A stretch of DNA of 64,000 nucleotides from Microbacterium testaceum (GCF_029761935.1 NZ_CP121699.1:2852001-2916000), one strand, 5' to 3'. Numbered from the stretch's first letter, positions 1 to 9,382 are shown. The notes: generated from the letters alone by a model not told the origin. Translations and numbers: made by a program.

Positions 1-591
1 TCGTCCGTTCCCGTTGCGGAACGGGTGGATCCACACGAAGCGATGGTGTGCGACCGCGATTTGCAGCATCTGCTCGTGGAGAGGTTTCGACTCGTTGGCG
101 AAGTCCAGGAGGGAGGTCATCTCGGGGTGCACCGTGACCCAGGTCGGCGGCACGTGGGCTGAGTTGGTTATCGCGACTTCGTGTTCCCGGTAAGCGCCAG
201 GGGTGGGGTCGCCCTCCCTGCTCAGGCCGTCCACGACGCGACGGTGGATCTCGCGGATCAGATTGTGTGTGAGGGGGGCTTCCGGTGGGAGGCTGTCGAT
301 GAAGCGAGCGGTGGCGGCGATGTTCGTTATCTCGCGGAGTTGATCTGCGCTCGATCCGACGGAAGCGTCGATCTGGTCAAGCGCGTCGTACACAGTGGTG
401 TGGTTTCCCTCGATCCGAGCGGAGACCACGCTCATGACGAGGTCGAACAACTGGTGAAGCTCTAGGAAGGTGTCTCTCGGGGTGTCGCCCGTACCGATGT
501 CTGCTCGCAGACGTTCGATCTCGAACAGGGTCGCCACAAGAGGAGACTCGAAGTCGAGTCTCGGCATCGTGTACTTGTCGACCACTGTCAT
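1..591 (-). CDS. Fic family protein, partial (C-terminus off the left edge)
   Basis: The minus-strand frame is open from an ATG at 591 to base 1, giving 197 residues with no stop. It ends with the Fic signature HPFRNGNGR at residues 189-197, whose His is the catalytic base and whose N/GNGR loop binds nucleotide triphosphate. The N-terminus holds SARIEGN at residues 57-63, matching the (S/T)xxxE(G/N) inhibitory helix of Fic enzymes with a built-in antitoxin segment. The flap-like stretch around PGAYREHEVAI (131-141) also fits. Fic proteins usually AMPylate proteins; the target cannot be read here. AAGAAGGG lies directly before the ATG, so a start a few codons downstream is possible. The usual C-terminal winged-helix part would lie outside the window. 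Confidence 0.85.
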   Translation of the reverse strand, partial: MTVVDKYTMPRLDFESPLVATLFEIERLRADIGTGDTPRDTFLELHQLFDLVMSVVSARIEGNHTTVYDALDQIDASVGSSADQLREITNIAATARFIDSLPPEAPLTHNLIREIHRRVVDGLSREGDPTPGAYREHEVAITNSAHVPPTWVTVHPEMTSLLDFANESKPLHEQMLQIAVAHHRFVWIHPFRNGNGR

Positions 592-770
592 CCCTTCTTG
601 CGGTAGTTAGCATGATTACTTGCACGACAGAACGTGAGGAACTATATCCGTAAAGGAAATTTGACGAGCTGGACGAAAGATTATTTGATCGATTCGGTCA
701 CGAGAACTTGCGTTCTCTCGTCTTGCGAGCTTGCAGTCTTCGGCCCGACCCCCGCGCGTAGGCTGAACGG

Positions 771-1673
771 GTGACCGTCTCCGAGTTCTTCGATCCCGCG
801 GAATGGACCCTGGCGCCCGGCGCCGAGGACTACACCGACATCACCGCCCACGTCACGCACGACGGTCGGGTCGCGCGTATCGCCTTCGATCGTCCGGAGG
901 TGCGGAACGCGTTCCGCCCGCACACGGTCGATGAGCTGTACCGCGCCCTCGACATCGCGCGGCAGGATCATCGCATCGGCGTCGTCCTTCTCACCGGCAA
1001 CGGCCCGAGCCCCAAGGACGGCGGCTGGGCGTTCTGCTCCGGTGGTGACCAGCGCATCCGCGGCCGCGACGGCTACAAGTACTCCGAAGACGAGACGACC
1101 GTTCACGACCCCGGTCGCGCGGGTCGCCTGCACATCCTCGAGGTGCAGCGGCTCATCCGGTTCATGCCGAAGGTCGTCATCGCGGTCGTCCCCGGGTGGG
1201 CGGCGGGCGGCGGACACTCCCTCAACGTCGTGTGCGACCTGTCCATCGCGAGCGCCGAACACGGTCGTTTCAAGCAGACGGATGCCGACGTCGGCTCGTT
1301 CGACGCCGGGTACGGTTCCGCGTACTTCGCGCGCCAGATCGGCCAGAAGTTCGCGCGCGAGATCTTCTTCCTCGCCGAGGAGTACTCCGCCGAGCGCGCG
1401 TACGAGATGGGCGCGGTCAACCGCGTCGTGCCGCACGCCGAGCTCGAGCGCGAGGCCCTCGCGATGGCGCGCACGATCCTGACGAAGTCGCCGACCGCGA
1501 TCCGCATGCTCAAGTACGCCTTCAACGCCGTCGATGACGGTCTCGTCGGCCAGCAGTTGTTCGCCGGCGAGGCGACGCGCCTCGCCTACGGCACCGACGA
1601 AGCGGCCGAGGGGCGCGACTCGTTCCTCGAGAAGCGCGACCCCGACTGGTCCGACGTCCCGTGGCACTACTGA
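771..1673 (+). CDS. menB: 1,4-dihydroxy-2-naphthoyl-CoA synthase
   Basis: This 300-residue crotonase-fold protein closes the second ring of the menaquinone nucleus (o-succinylbenzoyl-CoA to DHNA-CoA). It shows the family blocks FCSGGDQRIRGRDGY (about residues 88-102, oxyanion hole region), GWAAGGGHSLNVVCDLSIAS (about 142-161), and the C-terminal tail ending WSDVPWHY. The length is normal for actinobacterial MenB. The GTG start is preceded by TAGGCT and six bases, the leaderless pattern seen throughout this window. menE follows 16 bases downstream, which agrees with consecutive steps of the pathway. Confidence 0.95.
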   Translation: MTVSEFFDPAEWTLAPGAEDYTDITAHVTHDGRVARIAFDRPEVRNAFRPHTVDELYRALDIARQDHRIGVVLLTGNGPSPKDGGWAFCSGGDQRIRGRDGYKYSEDETTVHDPGRAGRLHILEVQRLIRFMPKVVIAVVPGWAAGGGHSLNVVCDLSIASAEHGRFKQTDADVGSFDAGYGSAYFARQIGQKFAREIFFLAEEYSAERAYEMGAVNRVVPHAELEREALAMARTILTKSPTAIRMLKYAFNAVDDGLVGQQLFAGEATRLAYGTDEAAEGRDSFLEKRDPDWSDVPWHY

Positions 1674-1689
1674 CCGCCGGAGTCCCCTC

Positions 1690-2850
1690 GTGAGGCTCGA
1701 GCCGGCGGCATCCGACGATCCGCGCGACGTGCTGCGCGCTCTGCGGGCGGCCGTCCTCGGCGCCGGTCCCGCCGTGGCGCTCGGCGGCTCGGACCTCGCC
1801 GGTGAGGTCCCCCCGGGGACGGCGGCGGTGGTCACGACCTCGGGGTCGACGGGTGTGCCCAAGTCGGTCGTGATCAGCCGCAACGCCCTCATCGCGAGTG
1901 CGTACGCCACGGCGGCGCGCATCGGCGAGGGCGCGTGGCTGCTCGCGGTCCCCGCCACCTACGTCGCCGGGGTGCAGGTGATCGTGCGGGCACTCCTGGC
2001 CGATCGAGAGCCCGCCGTCGTCGCGGGTCCGTTCCGCGCCGAGCCGTTCGCCGCGGCGGCCCTCGGCATGGCGTCGCACGTCGACGGTGCCCGCGTCCCG
2101 AGCTACACCTCGCTCGTCCCCGCGCAGCTGCAGAGACTTCTGGATGCCGCCGAGCACGACGCCACCGTGGCGCAGGCCCTGCGTTCGTTCGAGGCCATCC
2201 TGATCGGAGGGCAAGCTCTGGCCCCGTCGGTGCGAGAGCGAGCGGAGGCGGCGGGAGCACGGATCGTGCGCACCTACGGCTCGAGCGAGACCAGCGGCGG
2301 GTGCGTCTATGACGGCGTCCCGCTCGACGGCGTGGGCGTCGCGATCGTCGACGGCGAGGTGCGCCTGTCGGGACCGACGCTCGCCGGGGGCTACCTCGGC
2401 GACCCCGAGCGCACGGCATCCGCCTTCCCCTCCGATGCGGCCGGCACTCGGTGGTACCGCACGGGCGACGGGGGAGAGGTCGTCGACGGCGTGCTGAACG
2501 TCACCGGTCGCCTCGACAACGTCATCGTCTCGGGAGGGGTGAACGTCTCGCTCGACCGGGTCGAAGCGGCCGTGCGCGGCATCCCGGGCTTGGAATCCGC
2601 CGTCGTCGTGCCGATCCCGGACGCGGACTGGGGCCAGGGGTCCGCCGTGGTGGTGCCCGGAATCGATCCGTCCCGAGAGCGCGAGGTGCTCGCCGCGGTG
2701 CGCGAGGTCGTCGGTGCGGCGGTCGGGGCCCCGGCACGACCGGCCCGCGTGATCGCGATCGCCGAGGTGCCCACCCTGCGCTCGGGCAAACCCGATCGGG
2801 CAACGCTGCGTCGACTCGTCGGCGAGGGCTCGCCGGACCCGCGGGATTAG
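1690..2850 (+). CDS. menE: o-succinylbenzoate-CoA ligase
   Basis: This AMP-forming ligase of 386 residues activates o-succinylbenzoate with CoA. The P-loop-like A3 motif TTSGSTGVPKSVVIS lies near residue 50, YGSSETSGG (A5) near residue 200, YRTGDGG (A7) near 257, and the C-terminal catalytic lysine motif LRSGKPDR near 365. The protein is shorter than many MenE because the N-terminal subdomain is reduced, a form common in Actinobacteria. The frame is open back to 1534, but that stretch lies inside menB. The GTG at 1690, 16 bases after the menB stop, is the sensible start. Confidence 0.92.
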   Translation: MRLEPAASDDPRDVLRALRAAVLGAGPAVALGGSDLAGEVPPGTAAVVTTSGSTGVPKSVVISRNALIASAYATAARIGEGAWLLAVPATYVAGVQVIVRALLADREPAVVAGPFRAEPFAAAALGMASHVDGARVPSYTSLVPAQLQRLLDAAEHDATVAQALRSFEAILIGGQALAPSVRERAEAAGARIVRTYGSSETSGGCVYDGVPLDGVGVAIVDGEVRLSGPTLAGGYLGDPERTASAFPSDAAGTRWYRTGDGGEVVDGVLNVTGRLDNVIVSGGVNVSLDRVEAAVRGIPGLESAVVVPIPDADWGQGSAVVVPGIDPSREREVLAAVREVVGAAVGAPARPARVIAIAEVPTLRSGKPDRATLRRLVGEGSPDPRD

Positions 2851-2861
2851 ACTGACCCCTC

Positions 2862-3833
2862 GTGGCAGCACAGTCTCGCAAGCGTCCGAACACCGCCAAG
2901 AAGCGTCATCCGGGCGGCAACCCGCAGAAGGCGAAGAGCGGTGCGCCGCAGGCGGTCACGCCCGCCACCGCGCGGGACTGGATCGCCGCCGCGCGCCTGC
3001 GCACGCTGCCGCTCGCCATCACCCCTGTGCTCATCGGTACGGGGGCTGCGACCCTCGTCGACGACCAGTTGCACGGGGTGATCGCCCTCGCGTGTCTCGC
3101 CGTCGCCTTCGCGCTGCAGATCGGCGTCAACTACGCCAACGACTACTCCGACGGCATCCGCGGCACCGATGACGTGCGCGTCGGCCCGGGTCGCCTCACC
3201 GGCGGCAAGAAGGCGAAGCCGCGGACCGTGCTGATCGTCGCGCTGTCGTTCTTCGCTCTCGCCGCGGTGATCGGGCTCGCCCTGGTGATCCGCACGGGGC
3301 AGTGGTGGCTTCTCCTCGTCGGCGCCGTGTGCATCGTCGCGGCCTGGTTCTACACCGGCGGCAAGCGTCCCTACGGCTACAACGCGATGGGCGAGATCTT
3401 CGTCTTCGTGTTCTTCGGCCTGGTCGCCACCCTCGGCACGACCTGGCTGCAGGTGCTGTCCCTCCCGCAAGAGGCGTGGTTCGGGGCGGTCGCCGCGGGG
3501 CTCCTCGCCTGCGCGGTGCTGCTGGCGAACAATCTGCGCGACATCGACCAAGACCGTCTCGCGGGAAAGCGCACCCTCTCGGTTCTCATCGGCCGTCGCG
3601 CGACCCAGGTGCTGTTCACGGTCTTCGTGCTCGCACCCTTCGCGATCGCCGCGTTCCTCGCCCTGGTCTACCCGGTGGCCTGGCTCGAGGGGATCCCGCT
3701 GATCGGCGGGCTCGCCGCGATCCTCATCGTGTGGACCTACCGCGCTCCGCGCGAGCTGATCACCGCGCTCCAGGTGACGAGCTTCACCTCGGTGGCGTAC
3801 GGCGCGGTCCTCTGTGCGGCGTTCGCGGTCTGA
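2862..3833 (+). CDS. menA: 1,4-dihydroxy-2-naphthoate polyprenyltransferase
   Basis: This UbiA-family integral membrane prenyltransferase (323 residues) attaches the isoprenoid tail to DHNA. After a basic, likely cytosolic N-terminus of about 35 residues come eight or nine hydrophobic helices. The first Asp-rich motif is in NYANDYSDGIRG (about residues 90-101) and the second in NNLRDIDQDRLAGKRT (about 223-238). Both would bind Mg-diphosphate of the prenyl donor. The donor is probably made by the polyprenyl synthase at 10164. The start GTG follows TAGACT by eight bases, suggesting its own leaderless promoter inside the cluster. Confidence 0.95.
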   Translation: MAAQSRKRPNTAKKRHPGGNPQKAKSGAPQAVTPATARDWIAAARLRTLPLAITPVLIGTGAATLVDDQLHGVIALACLAVAFALQIGVNYANDYSDGIRGTDDVRVGPGRLTGGKKAKPRTVLIVALSFFALAAVIGLALVIRTGQWWLLLVGAVCIVAAWFYTGGKRPYGYNAMGEIFVFVFFGLVATLGTTWLQVLSLPQEAWFGAVAAGLLACAVLLANNLRDIDQDRLAGKRTLSVLIGRRATQVLFTVFVLAPFAIAAFLALVYPVAWLEGIPLIGGLAAILIVWTYRAPRELITALQVTSFTSVAYGAVLCAAFAV

Positions 3834-3857
3834 CCCGCGCACGATCGGCGCCCGGGC

Positions 3858-4184
3858 TCAGGCGCGCGGAGCCTCGGGCGTCGCGTCCGGACCGTCGGTG
3901 CGCGTGGCATCCACCACCGCATCCTCGGCGTCGGCGTCGGTCTCGGCGCCCGTCCGGCGACCGGTCGTCGCGCGCTGCGCACGACGCTCGGCGAGGCCGC
4001 CGGTGACCTTGTCGAGCGGGCGGCGCAGGAACAGCGTCGACAGGCTCAGCCCGATGAGGGCGGCGAAGATCGCTGCGAGCCACGGCAACTCCTGGAAAAC
4101 CGGGAACAGCAGCAGGATGCCGAGGGGCACGAGGAAGGCGAGCAGACGCAGCACCGTGTAGACGAGGGCCGAACGTGCACGCAT
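3858..4184 (-). CDS. DUF4229 domain-containing membrane protein
   Basis: A small protein of 108 residues with two closely spaced hydrophobic helices (about residues 7-28 and 32-52) and a charged, Asp/Ala-rich C-terminal tail. The MRARSALVYTVLRLLAFLVPLG opening and the downstream RRPLDKVTGGLAERR segment match what I know of DUF4229, which is found beside men genes in Microbacteriaceae. Its function is unknown. The ATG at 4184 was preferred over 4211 because a TAGACT box lies seven bases upstream together with a G-rich stretch. It converges with menA across a 24-base gap. Confidence 0.8.
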   Translation of the reverse strand: MRARSALVYTVLRLLAFLVPLGILLLFPVFQELPWLAAIFAALIGLSLSTLFLRRPLDKVTGGLAERRAQRATTGRRTGAETDADAEDAVVDATRTDGPDATPEAPRA

Positions 4185-4294
4185 ACCCCCCAGTCTACGG
4201 CGGGCACCCACGGCCCCGATCCGGGTCGTTCGACGGCGGAAGACCGTGCGCCCACTCCGGGCCGCTGTCCAGCCGACGCACGTAGAATCAGGTC

Positions 4295-4711
4295 ATGGCA
4301 CGGTTGCTTCTCATCCTGGCGCTCGTGGCGACCGTCTTCTGGGTCTACACGATCGTGGACTGCGCCGTGCAGAGCCCCTCTCGCCACCGCGGCGTCAACA
4401 AGCCCGCGTGGATGGCGATCGTGATCCTCCTGCCCGTGCTCGGCGGCATCCTGTGGTTCGCCATCGGCCGCGGGCGCGCCACGCAGACGGTCGTTCGACG
4501 GGCTCCCGACGACGACCCCGAGTTCCTCGGCCGCATGACCGCCTCGGCGCGCGCCGACCAGGACGAGCGGATCCGTCGCCTCGAAGAAGAGCTGGCGCAG
4601 CTCGACTCCGAGGCCGAAGATCCCCAGCCTCCTCGGAAGACGACCGATCCGGGCGACACCCCCGGCAAGGGCGACGACGACACCCGCGACCAGCGCGGCG
4701 CCGTCGGCTGA
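4295..4711 (+). CDS. PLDc_N domain membrane protein
   Basis: 138 residues with two N-terminal transmembrane helices (about 2-22 and 37-58) containing VFWVYTIVDC and NKPAWMAIVILLPVLGGILWFAIGR, the hallmark of the PLDc_N (phospholipase D nuclease N-terminal) family. The rest is a charged tail with a short coiled-coil-like stretch (DERIRRLEEELAQLDSE). No phospholipase catalytic HKD motif is present, so no enzymatic role should be inferred. The start ATG lies six bases after TAGAAT. It is followed four bases later by menD, so the two are probably cotranscribed. Confidence 0.85.
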   Translation: MARLLLILALVATVFWVYTIVDCAVQSPSRHRGVNKPAWMAIVILLPVLGGILWFAIGRGRATQTVVRRAPDDDPEFLGRMTASARADQDERIRRLEEELAQLDSEAEDPQPPRKTTDPGDTPGKGDDDTRDQRGAVG

Positions 4712-4714
4712 CCC

Positions 4715-6487
4715 GTGGTCGACACCGCGCGTATCGCCGCGCCCGCCACCGACGCGGCCGCCGCTCTGCTGGCCGGGCTCGTCTCCCGCGGCGTGCGGCA
4801 CATCGTCGTCAGCCCGGGATCACGCTCCCAGGCACTGGCCCTCGTCGCCGCCGAGCTCGAACGGGCGGGGCTCATTCACCTGCACGTGCGCATCGACGAG
4901 CGCGTCGCGGGCTTCACGGCCCTGGGGATCGGACGCGAGACCGGGATGCCGGCGGCCGTCGTCTGCACGTCGGGCACCGCCGTCGCGAACCTGGTGCCGG
5001 CCGCGCTCGAGGCGCATCACGCGGGTGTTCCCCTTCTGCTGCTCACCGCCGATCGCCCCCCGGAGCTGCGCGGGGTGGGCGCTAACCAGACCACCCGGCA
5101 GCCGGGGCTGTTCCGGTCCGCCGTCCGGCTCGAAGCCGACCTCGCGGTTCCGGAGGCGACCGATGACGACGCCACCGGCGAGCAGACCGCGGAGCTTGAC
5201 GCGGTGGCCGCCGCAGCGCTCGCGGCCGCCCTCGGCGAGGGTGCCCGCGCGGCAGGGCCCGTGCACCTGAACGTGCCGTTCCGGGAGCCGCTCGCCGGCG
5301 CCGCTCCGGCGTGGCTCGCGGAGCGGGCGGCATCCGGTGCCGTTCCCGCCGAAGAGAACAGCGACGGCTCCGGGGCGCTCTACCAGGGCGGCGGGGGCAT
5401 CGGCGAGGCCGATGTGGCACCTGTCGCCGAGGCGGCGCACGTGGTCGACCCCGGTCCGCGGACGGTGGTCGTCGCGGGCGCGGACGCCGGGGACGCGGCG
5501 GAGCAATTCGCCCACGACGGCGGCTTCCCCCTCGTGGCGGAGATCGTCAGCGGCGCGCGCTTCGGGCGCCAGATCGTGCACGGCTACCGCGCCCTGCTGA
5601 GCGACCCCGAGCTCGGCGGCCGCGTCGAGCGCGTCGTCGTGTTCGGCCGTCCGACGCTCAGCCGCGAGGTCACGCGCCTGCTCATGCGCGACGACGTTGA
5701 AGTCCTCGCCGTGCGCGGGCCGGGCGAGCCCGTGAACCTGAACGGTTCGACGCTGGCGGTCGACGCGGTGCGAGTCGGCTCGGGAGCCGCTGACCGCGCG
5801 TGGCTCGGAGACTGGATGCGCGCCTCGCGCGCCGCCGCCGTCGACCTCTCGCCCCCGGCCCCCGACGCCGACGGACTCGCCTCCGCCGTGCCACACGAAC
5901 GACTCGGCGCGATCAACGCCGAGGTCGAGGTCATGCGTGCACCCCTGGATCGCGCCGCCCTCGTCGACGCGCTGTGGCGCGCGAGCTGGCCCCACGACCG
6001 ACTCGTCTTCGGGTCCTCGCGCATCGTGCGCGTCGCCGACGAATTGCTGGGCGGCAAGAAGGTCGCCGTGCACTCGAACCGCGGCCTTGCGGGCATCGAC
6101 GGAACGATCGCCACGGCCACGGGTGTCGCGCTCGCCAGCCAGGTCGACGAACGGCCCGGCGTGACGCGTCTGCTCCTCGGCGATCTCGCGTTCCTGCACG
6201 ACACGGGTGCGTTGCTCCTTCCCCCCGGCGAGATCGTGCCCCGCTTGCAGGTCGTGGTCGGAAACGACGGCGGGGGCACGATCTTCGACGGTCTCGAGGT
6301 CGCCACGGTCGCCGGTGACGACGCGATGTCGCGCGTGCAGTACACCCCGCAGACGGCCCGGCTCGAGCAGCTCGCTCTCGCGTTCGGGTGGGAGTACCAC
6401 CGGTGCACCACGCGTGTCGCCCTCGACCAGGTGCTCACCGCTCCCACCGGCGGTCGGCAGCTGATCGAAGTGCCCCTTCCGCGCTGA
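4715..6487 (+). CDS. menD: 2-succinyl-5-enolpyruvyl-6-hydroxy-3-cyclohexene-1-carboxylate synthase
   Basis: This ThDP-dependent enzyme of 590 residues condenses 2-oxoglutarate and isochorismate, the first committed step of menaquinone synthesis. The N-terminal pyrimidine-binding part shows VSPGSRSQALALVAAE (about 33-48), IDERVAGFTALGIGRETG (64-81) and CTSGTAVANLVPAALEAHHAGVP. A diphosphate-binding region with GDLAFLHD...VVVGNDGGGTIF lies near residues 488-525. The chain has the normal MenD length. The GTG start directly follows the PLDc_N gene. Confidence 0.95.
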   Translation: MVDTARIAAPATDAAAALLAGLVSRGVRHIVVSPGSRSQALALVAAELERAGLIHLHVRIDERVAGFTALGIGRETGMPAAVVCTSGTAVANLVPAALEAHHAGVPLLLLTADRPPELRGVGANQTTRQPGLFRSAVRLEADLAVPEATDDDATGEQTAELDAVAAAALAAALGEGARAAGPVHLNVPFREPLAGAAPAWLAERAASGAVPAEENSDGSGALYQGGGGIGEADVAPVAEAAHVVDPGPRTVVVAGADAGDAAEQFAHDGGFPLVAEIVSGARFGRQIVHGYRALLSDPELGGRVERVVVFGRPTLSREVTRLLMRDDVEVLAVRGPGEPVNLNGSTLAVDAVRVGSGAADRAWLGDWMRASRAAAVDLSPPAPDADGLASAVPHERLGAINAEVEVMRAPLDRAALVDALWRASWPHDRLVFGSSRIVRVADELLGGKKVAVHSNRGLAGIDGTIATATGVALASQVDERPGVTRLLLGDLAFLHDTGALLLPPGEIVPRLQVVVGNDGGGTIFDGLEVATVAGDDAMSRVQYTPQTARLEQLALAFGWEYHRCTTRVALDQVLTAPTGGRQLIEVPLPR

Positions 6488-6567
6488 CCGAGCGGCATCC
6501 GTTCCCGCGGCTCGGCATCGTCGTCAACGGGTGGCGGAGATTCCGGATGCCACGGCACGATGTCGGG

Positions 6568-7425
6568 ATGAGCACGAGCAGCAGATGGTCCACGCCCGCC
6601 GCCGACGCCCTGCGCGTGGAGCCCGGATTCCGCCTCGCCGACATCGATCCGCGATCCACGCCCGGCTACGACGGCGACAAGACCGACGGTCGCGCCGACC
6701 TCGAGGCGGGCCGTGCGCCGCTGGAGGGGCTGCAGGAACGCCTCTTCGCGCAGAGCGTCGCGGGCACGGCCACGGGCTCGGTGCTGCTCGTGCTGCAGGC
6801 GATGGACACCGCGGGCAAGGGCGGGATCGTCCGGCACGTCGTGGGTGCCGTCGACCCCCAGGGCGTCGAACTCGCCTCGTTCAAGAAGCCCACCGCCGAG
6901 GAGCTCGAGCACGACTTCCTCTGGCGCATCGAGAAGCGTCTGCCCGACGCGGGGCGCCTCGGCGTCTTCGATCGCTCGCACTACGAGGACGTCCTCATCG
7001 GTCGGGTGCGCGAGCTCGCGCCGCAGGATGAGATCGAGCGCCGCTACGGCGCGATCGTCTCGTTCGAGGCGCAGGCCGCCGAGATGGGCATCCGCGTGGT
7101 GAAGGTCATGCTGCACATCTCGAAGGACGAGCAGCGGGAGCGCCTCGGCGAGCGGCTCGAACGACCCGACAAGCATTGGAAGTACAACCCCTCCGACGTG
7201 GACGAGCGCGAGCTCTGGGACGCCTACATGGACGCGTACCAGGTCGCGATCGAGCGCACGTCGACGCCCGTCGCGCCGTGGCACGTCGTCCCGGCCGACC
7301 GCAAGTGGTACGCGCGCCTCGCCGTGCACCAGCTGCTCATCGACGCCCTCGAAGACATCGATCCGCGGTGGCCCGCGGCCGACTACGACGTCGAGGTCGA
7401 GAAGAACCGGCTCGCGAATTCCTGA
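6568..7425 (+). CDS. Polyphosphate:nucleotide phosphotransferase, PPK2 family
   Basis: 285 residues of the PPK2 fold, which moves phosphate between polyphosphate and nucleoside mono- or diphosphates. The Walker A-like LQAMDTAGKGGIVRHV is near residue 77, the Walker B/catalytic block FDRSHYEDVLIGRV near 135, and the lid-type ERLERPDKHWKYNPSDVDER near 195. Single-domain length and these motifs fit class I/III PPK2, but direction and nucleotide preference cannot be told. An in-frame ATG at 6547 is an alternative start. The enzyme has no known role in menaquinone synthesis; its place among men genes looks incidental. Confidence 0.9.
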   Translation: MSTSSRWSTPAADALRVEPGFRLADIDPRSTPGYDGDKTDGRADLEAGRAPLEGLQERLFAQSVAGTATGSVLLVLQAMDTAGKGGIVRHVVGAVDPQGVELASFKKPTAEELEHDFLWRIEKRLPDAGRLGVFDRSHYEDVLIGRVRELAPQDEIERRYGAIVSFEAQAAEMGIRVVKVMLHISKDEQRERLGERLERPDKHWKYNPSDVDERELWDAYMDAYQVAIERTSTPVAPWHVVPADRKWYARLAVHQLLIDALEDIDPRWPAADYDVEVEKNRLANS

Positions 7426-7426
7426 G

Positions 7427-8704
7427 TCAGGCCAGCGCCTCGACGATCGGACGGAACTTCACGCGCGTCTCGAGCAGTTCGGACTCCGGCACGCTGTCGG
7501 CGACGATGCCCGCGCCGGCGTAGGCGGTGATCGGCGCGGTCGGCGACGAGGGGGCGGCACGGTCGATCTGCGCGCACCGCAGGGCGATGGCCCACTCGCC
7601 GTCGCCCGAGGCGGCCGTCCATCCGACCGCGCCGGCGTACCGCCCGCGGTCGAAGGGCTCGAGACGACGGATGACGTCCATCGCCGCGGCGGTGGGGGTC
7701 CCTGCGACCGCGGCCGTCGGATGCAGCACCGAGATCAGGTCCAGTGAGGACGCGTCCTCGCTCAGCTCGCCCTCGACGTCGGTGGCCAGGTGCCAGACGT
7801 TCGGCAGCTTCAGGGTGAAGGGCTCATCCGCGGCGGCGAGCGCCGAGGTGTGGGGCCCGAGGGCCTTGAGCACGCTCTGCACGGCGAACCGGTGTTCGTC
7901 CTGGTCTTTCGTGCTCCGGGTGAGACCGATGGATGCCGCGACATCGGCGTCGGCGTCACCGCCGCGCGCGACGGTACCGGCGAGGACGCGAGCGGTCACC
8001 GTTCCGCCGGAGACGGTGACGAGGGTCTCGGGGCTCGCGCCGATGAGTCCGTCGACCGCGAAGACCCAGCAGTCGGGGTACCCCTCGAGCAGGGACCGGA
8101 CGAGGCGCCGCAGGTCGGACCCGGCGGGGACGGTGCCCGTGATGTCGCGGGCGAGGACGACCTTGCCCACCTCGCGGCGGCCGATGGCCTCGATGGCCTG
8201 GCGGACGGCATCCTGATACTTCTCCGCCGTCTGCCGACCGGGGCCGAGCGTCGCGGACCAGTGCGGACCGAAGGGGGAGCGGGGTGGGAGCTCGGGTTCG
8301 GGCCCGTCGGGGGTGTCGTCGAAGGCGAGGCGGGTGACCCACGCACGGCCGCTGTGGCGACCGACGATCATGCCGGGCACGCGCAGGACGTTCTCGCGCT
8401 CCGAGTGCGGATCGAACACGAACGACCCGAATGCCACGAGGCCCGTGCCCGGCAGCTGCACGGGGTCGTCGATCTCGGCGGCGGCGGCGATCGCGCGCCA
8501 CCGCTCCGAGATGGTGGCGTCGCCCGGCTGCTCTCCGGCGTACCGGAGCGTCAGCAGGTCGCCGAAGGCCGCAAGCGACTCTCCGCGGCGGCTCCAGAAC
8601 AGGGGATCGTACGGGGTCGTGTAGGCGAGGACATCGTCCATCGGGGGCAGCTCGCGCGTGACCACGCGCAGGCGCGGCACGACGTCTTCCGCGGGTTCGA
8701 GCAC
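7427..8704 (-). CDS. menF: Isochorismate synthase
   Basis: 425 residues of the chorismate-binding family, converting chorismate to isochorismate for MenD. The catalytic core contains REVGKVVLARDITG (about residues 194-207), ISVLHPTAAVAGTPTAAAMDVI near 330, YAGAVGWTAASGDGEWAIALRCAQI near 355-380 and YAGAGIVADSVPESELLETRVKF at the C-terminus, all typical of the family. The start is GTG at 8704 with TACGCT seven bases upstream. It runs against the other men genes and nearly touches ppk2 at the 3' ends. Confidence 0.93.
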   Translation of the reverse strand: MLEPAEDVVPRLRVVTRELPPMDDVLAYTTPYDPLFWSRRGESLAAFGDLLTLRYAGEQPGDATISERWRAIAAAAEIDDPVQLPGTGLVAFGSFVFDPHSERENVLRVPGMIVGRHSGRAWVTRLAFDDTPDGPEPELPPRSPFGPHWSATLGPGRQTAEKYQDAVRQAIEAIGRREVGKVVLARDITGTVPAGSDLRRLVRSLLEGYPDCWVFAVDGLIGASPETLVTVSGGTVTARVLAGTVARGGDADADVAASIGLTRSTKDQDEHRFAVQSVLKALGPHTSALAAADEPFTLKLPNVWHLATDVEGELSEDASSLDLISVLHPTAAVAGTPTAAAMDVIRRLEPFDRGRYAGAVGWTAASGDGEWAIALRCAQIDRAAPSSPTAPITAYAGAGIVADSVPESELLETRVKFRPIVEALA

Positions 8705-8809
8705 GTCTTTCAGCGTAGACCCGCGGGCGGCAGCGCGGCGGGACGGGTGACCGGGATGCTACGGCGTCGAGCGAGACGGGGGTGGCCGAGCACGTTTTAG
8801 ACTCCGAAC

Positions 8810-9373
8810 ATGGATCCTCGACCCGCCCCCGGCACCCGGCTGATGTTCGAGTGGCGCAAATGGGACGGCTCCCCGCACTGGGTGCAGGACAGCGTCTACC
8901 TCGGATCCGACGAGTGGGGCGAGTGGTTCGGCCAGCAGGTGGGGTGGCGCAGCGCGAGACCGGGCGCCGAGTTCGTCTGCCGACAGCCGAACGTGACGCT
9001 CGTGCCGGCGACGGGGGACTGGGCGTTCACCCACAACGCCGATCCGCACCCGGTCGCGGTGTACATCGACCTGGCGTGGGATGTCCGCTGGCACGACGAC
9101 GGCGTGCCCCGCGGCATCGACATGGACCTCGACGTCGTGCGGCGCACCGACGAGCGCGGCACCTGGGTCGACGATCGCGACGAGTGGGACGAGCACCGCG
9201 TGCAGTACGGCTACCCGGCCGAGATCGTCGAGCACCTCGAGGCCACAGCCCTCGACCTCGAGCGGCGGGTGCTCGCGCGGGAGGCGCCGTTCTCGGACGA
9301 GGTGACCGGCCCCTGGCTCGAACGCCTCGCGTCGATGGCAACCCCCGACGACCGCCCCGCGGCACGCGCCTAG
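8810..9373 (+). CDS. DUF402 domain-containing protein
   Basis: 187 residues rich in Trp, Asp and His. The central WAFTHNADPHPVAVYIDLAWDVRWHDDGVPRGIDMDLDVV and the following DDRDEWDEHRVQYGYPAEIVEHLE resemble DUF402 proteins. Some relatives are nucleoside phosphatases with acidic metal ligands; no activity can be claimed here. The start ATG follows TAGACT by six bases. The TAG stop codon is at the same time the first three bases of the -10 box of the next gene, menG. Confidence 0.82.
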   Translation: MDPRPAPGTRLMFEWRKWDGSPHWVQDSVYLGSDEWGEWFGQQVGWRSARPGAEFVCRQPNVTLVPATGDWAFTHNADPHPVAVYIDLAWDVRWHDDGVPRGIDMDLDVVRRTDERGTWVDDRDEWDEHRVQYGYPAEIVEHLEATALDLERRVLAREAPFSDEVTGPWLERLASMATPDDRPAARA

Positions 9374-9382
9374 ACTCGACGG

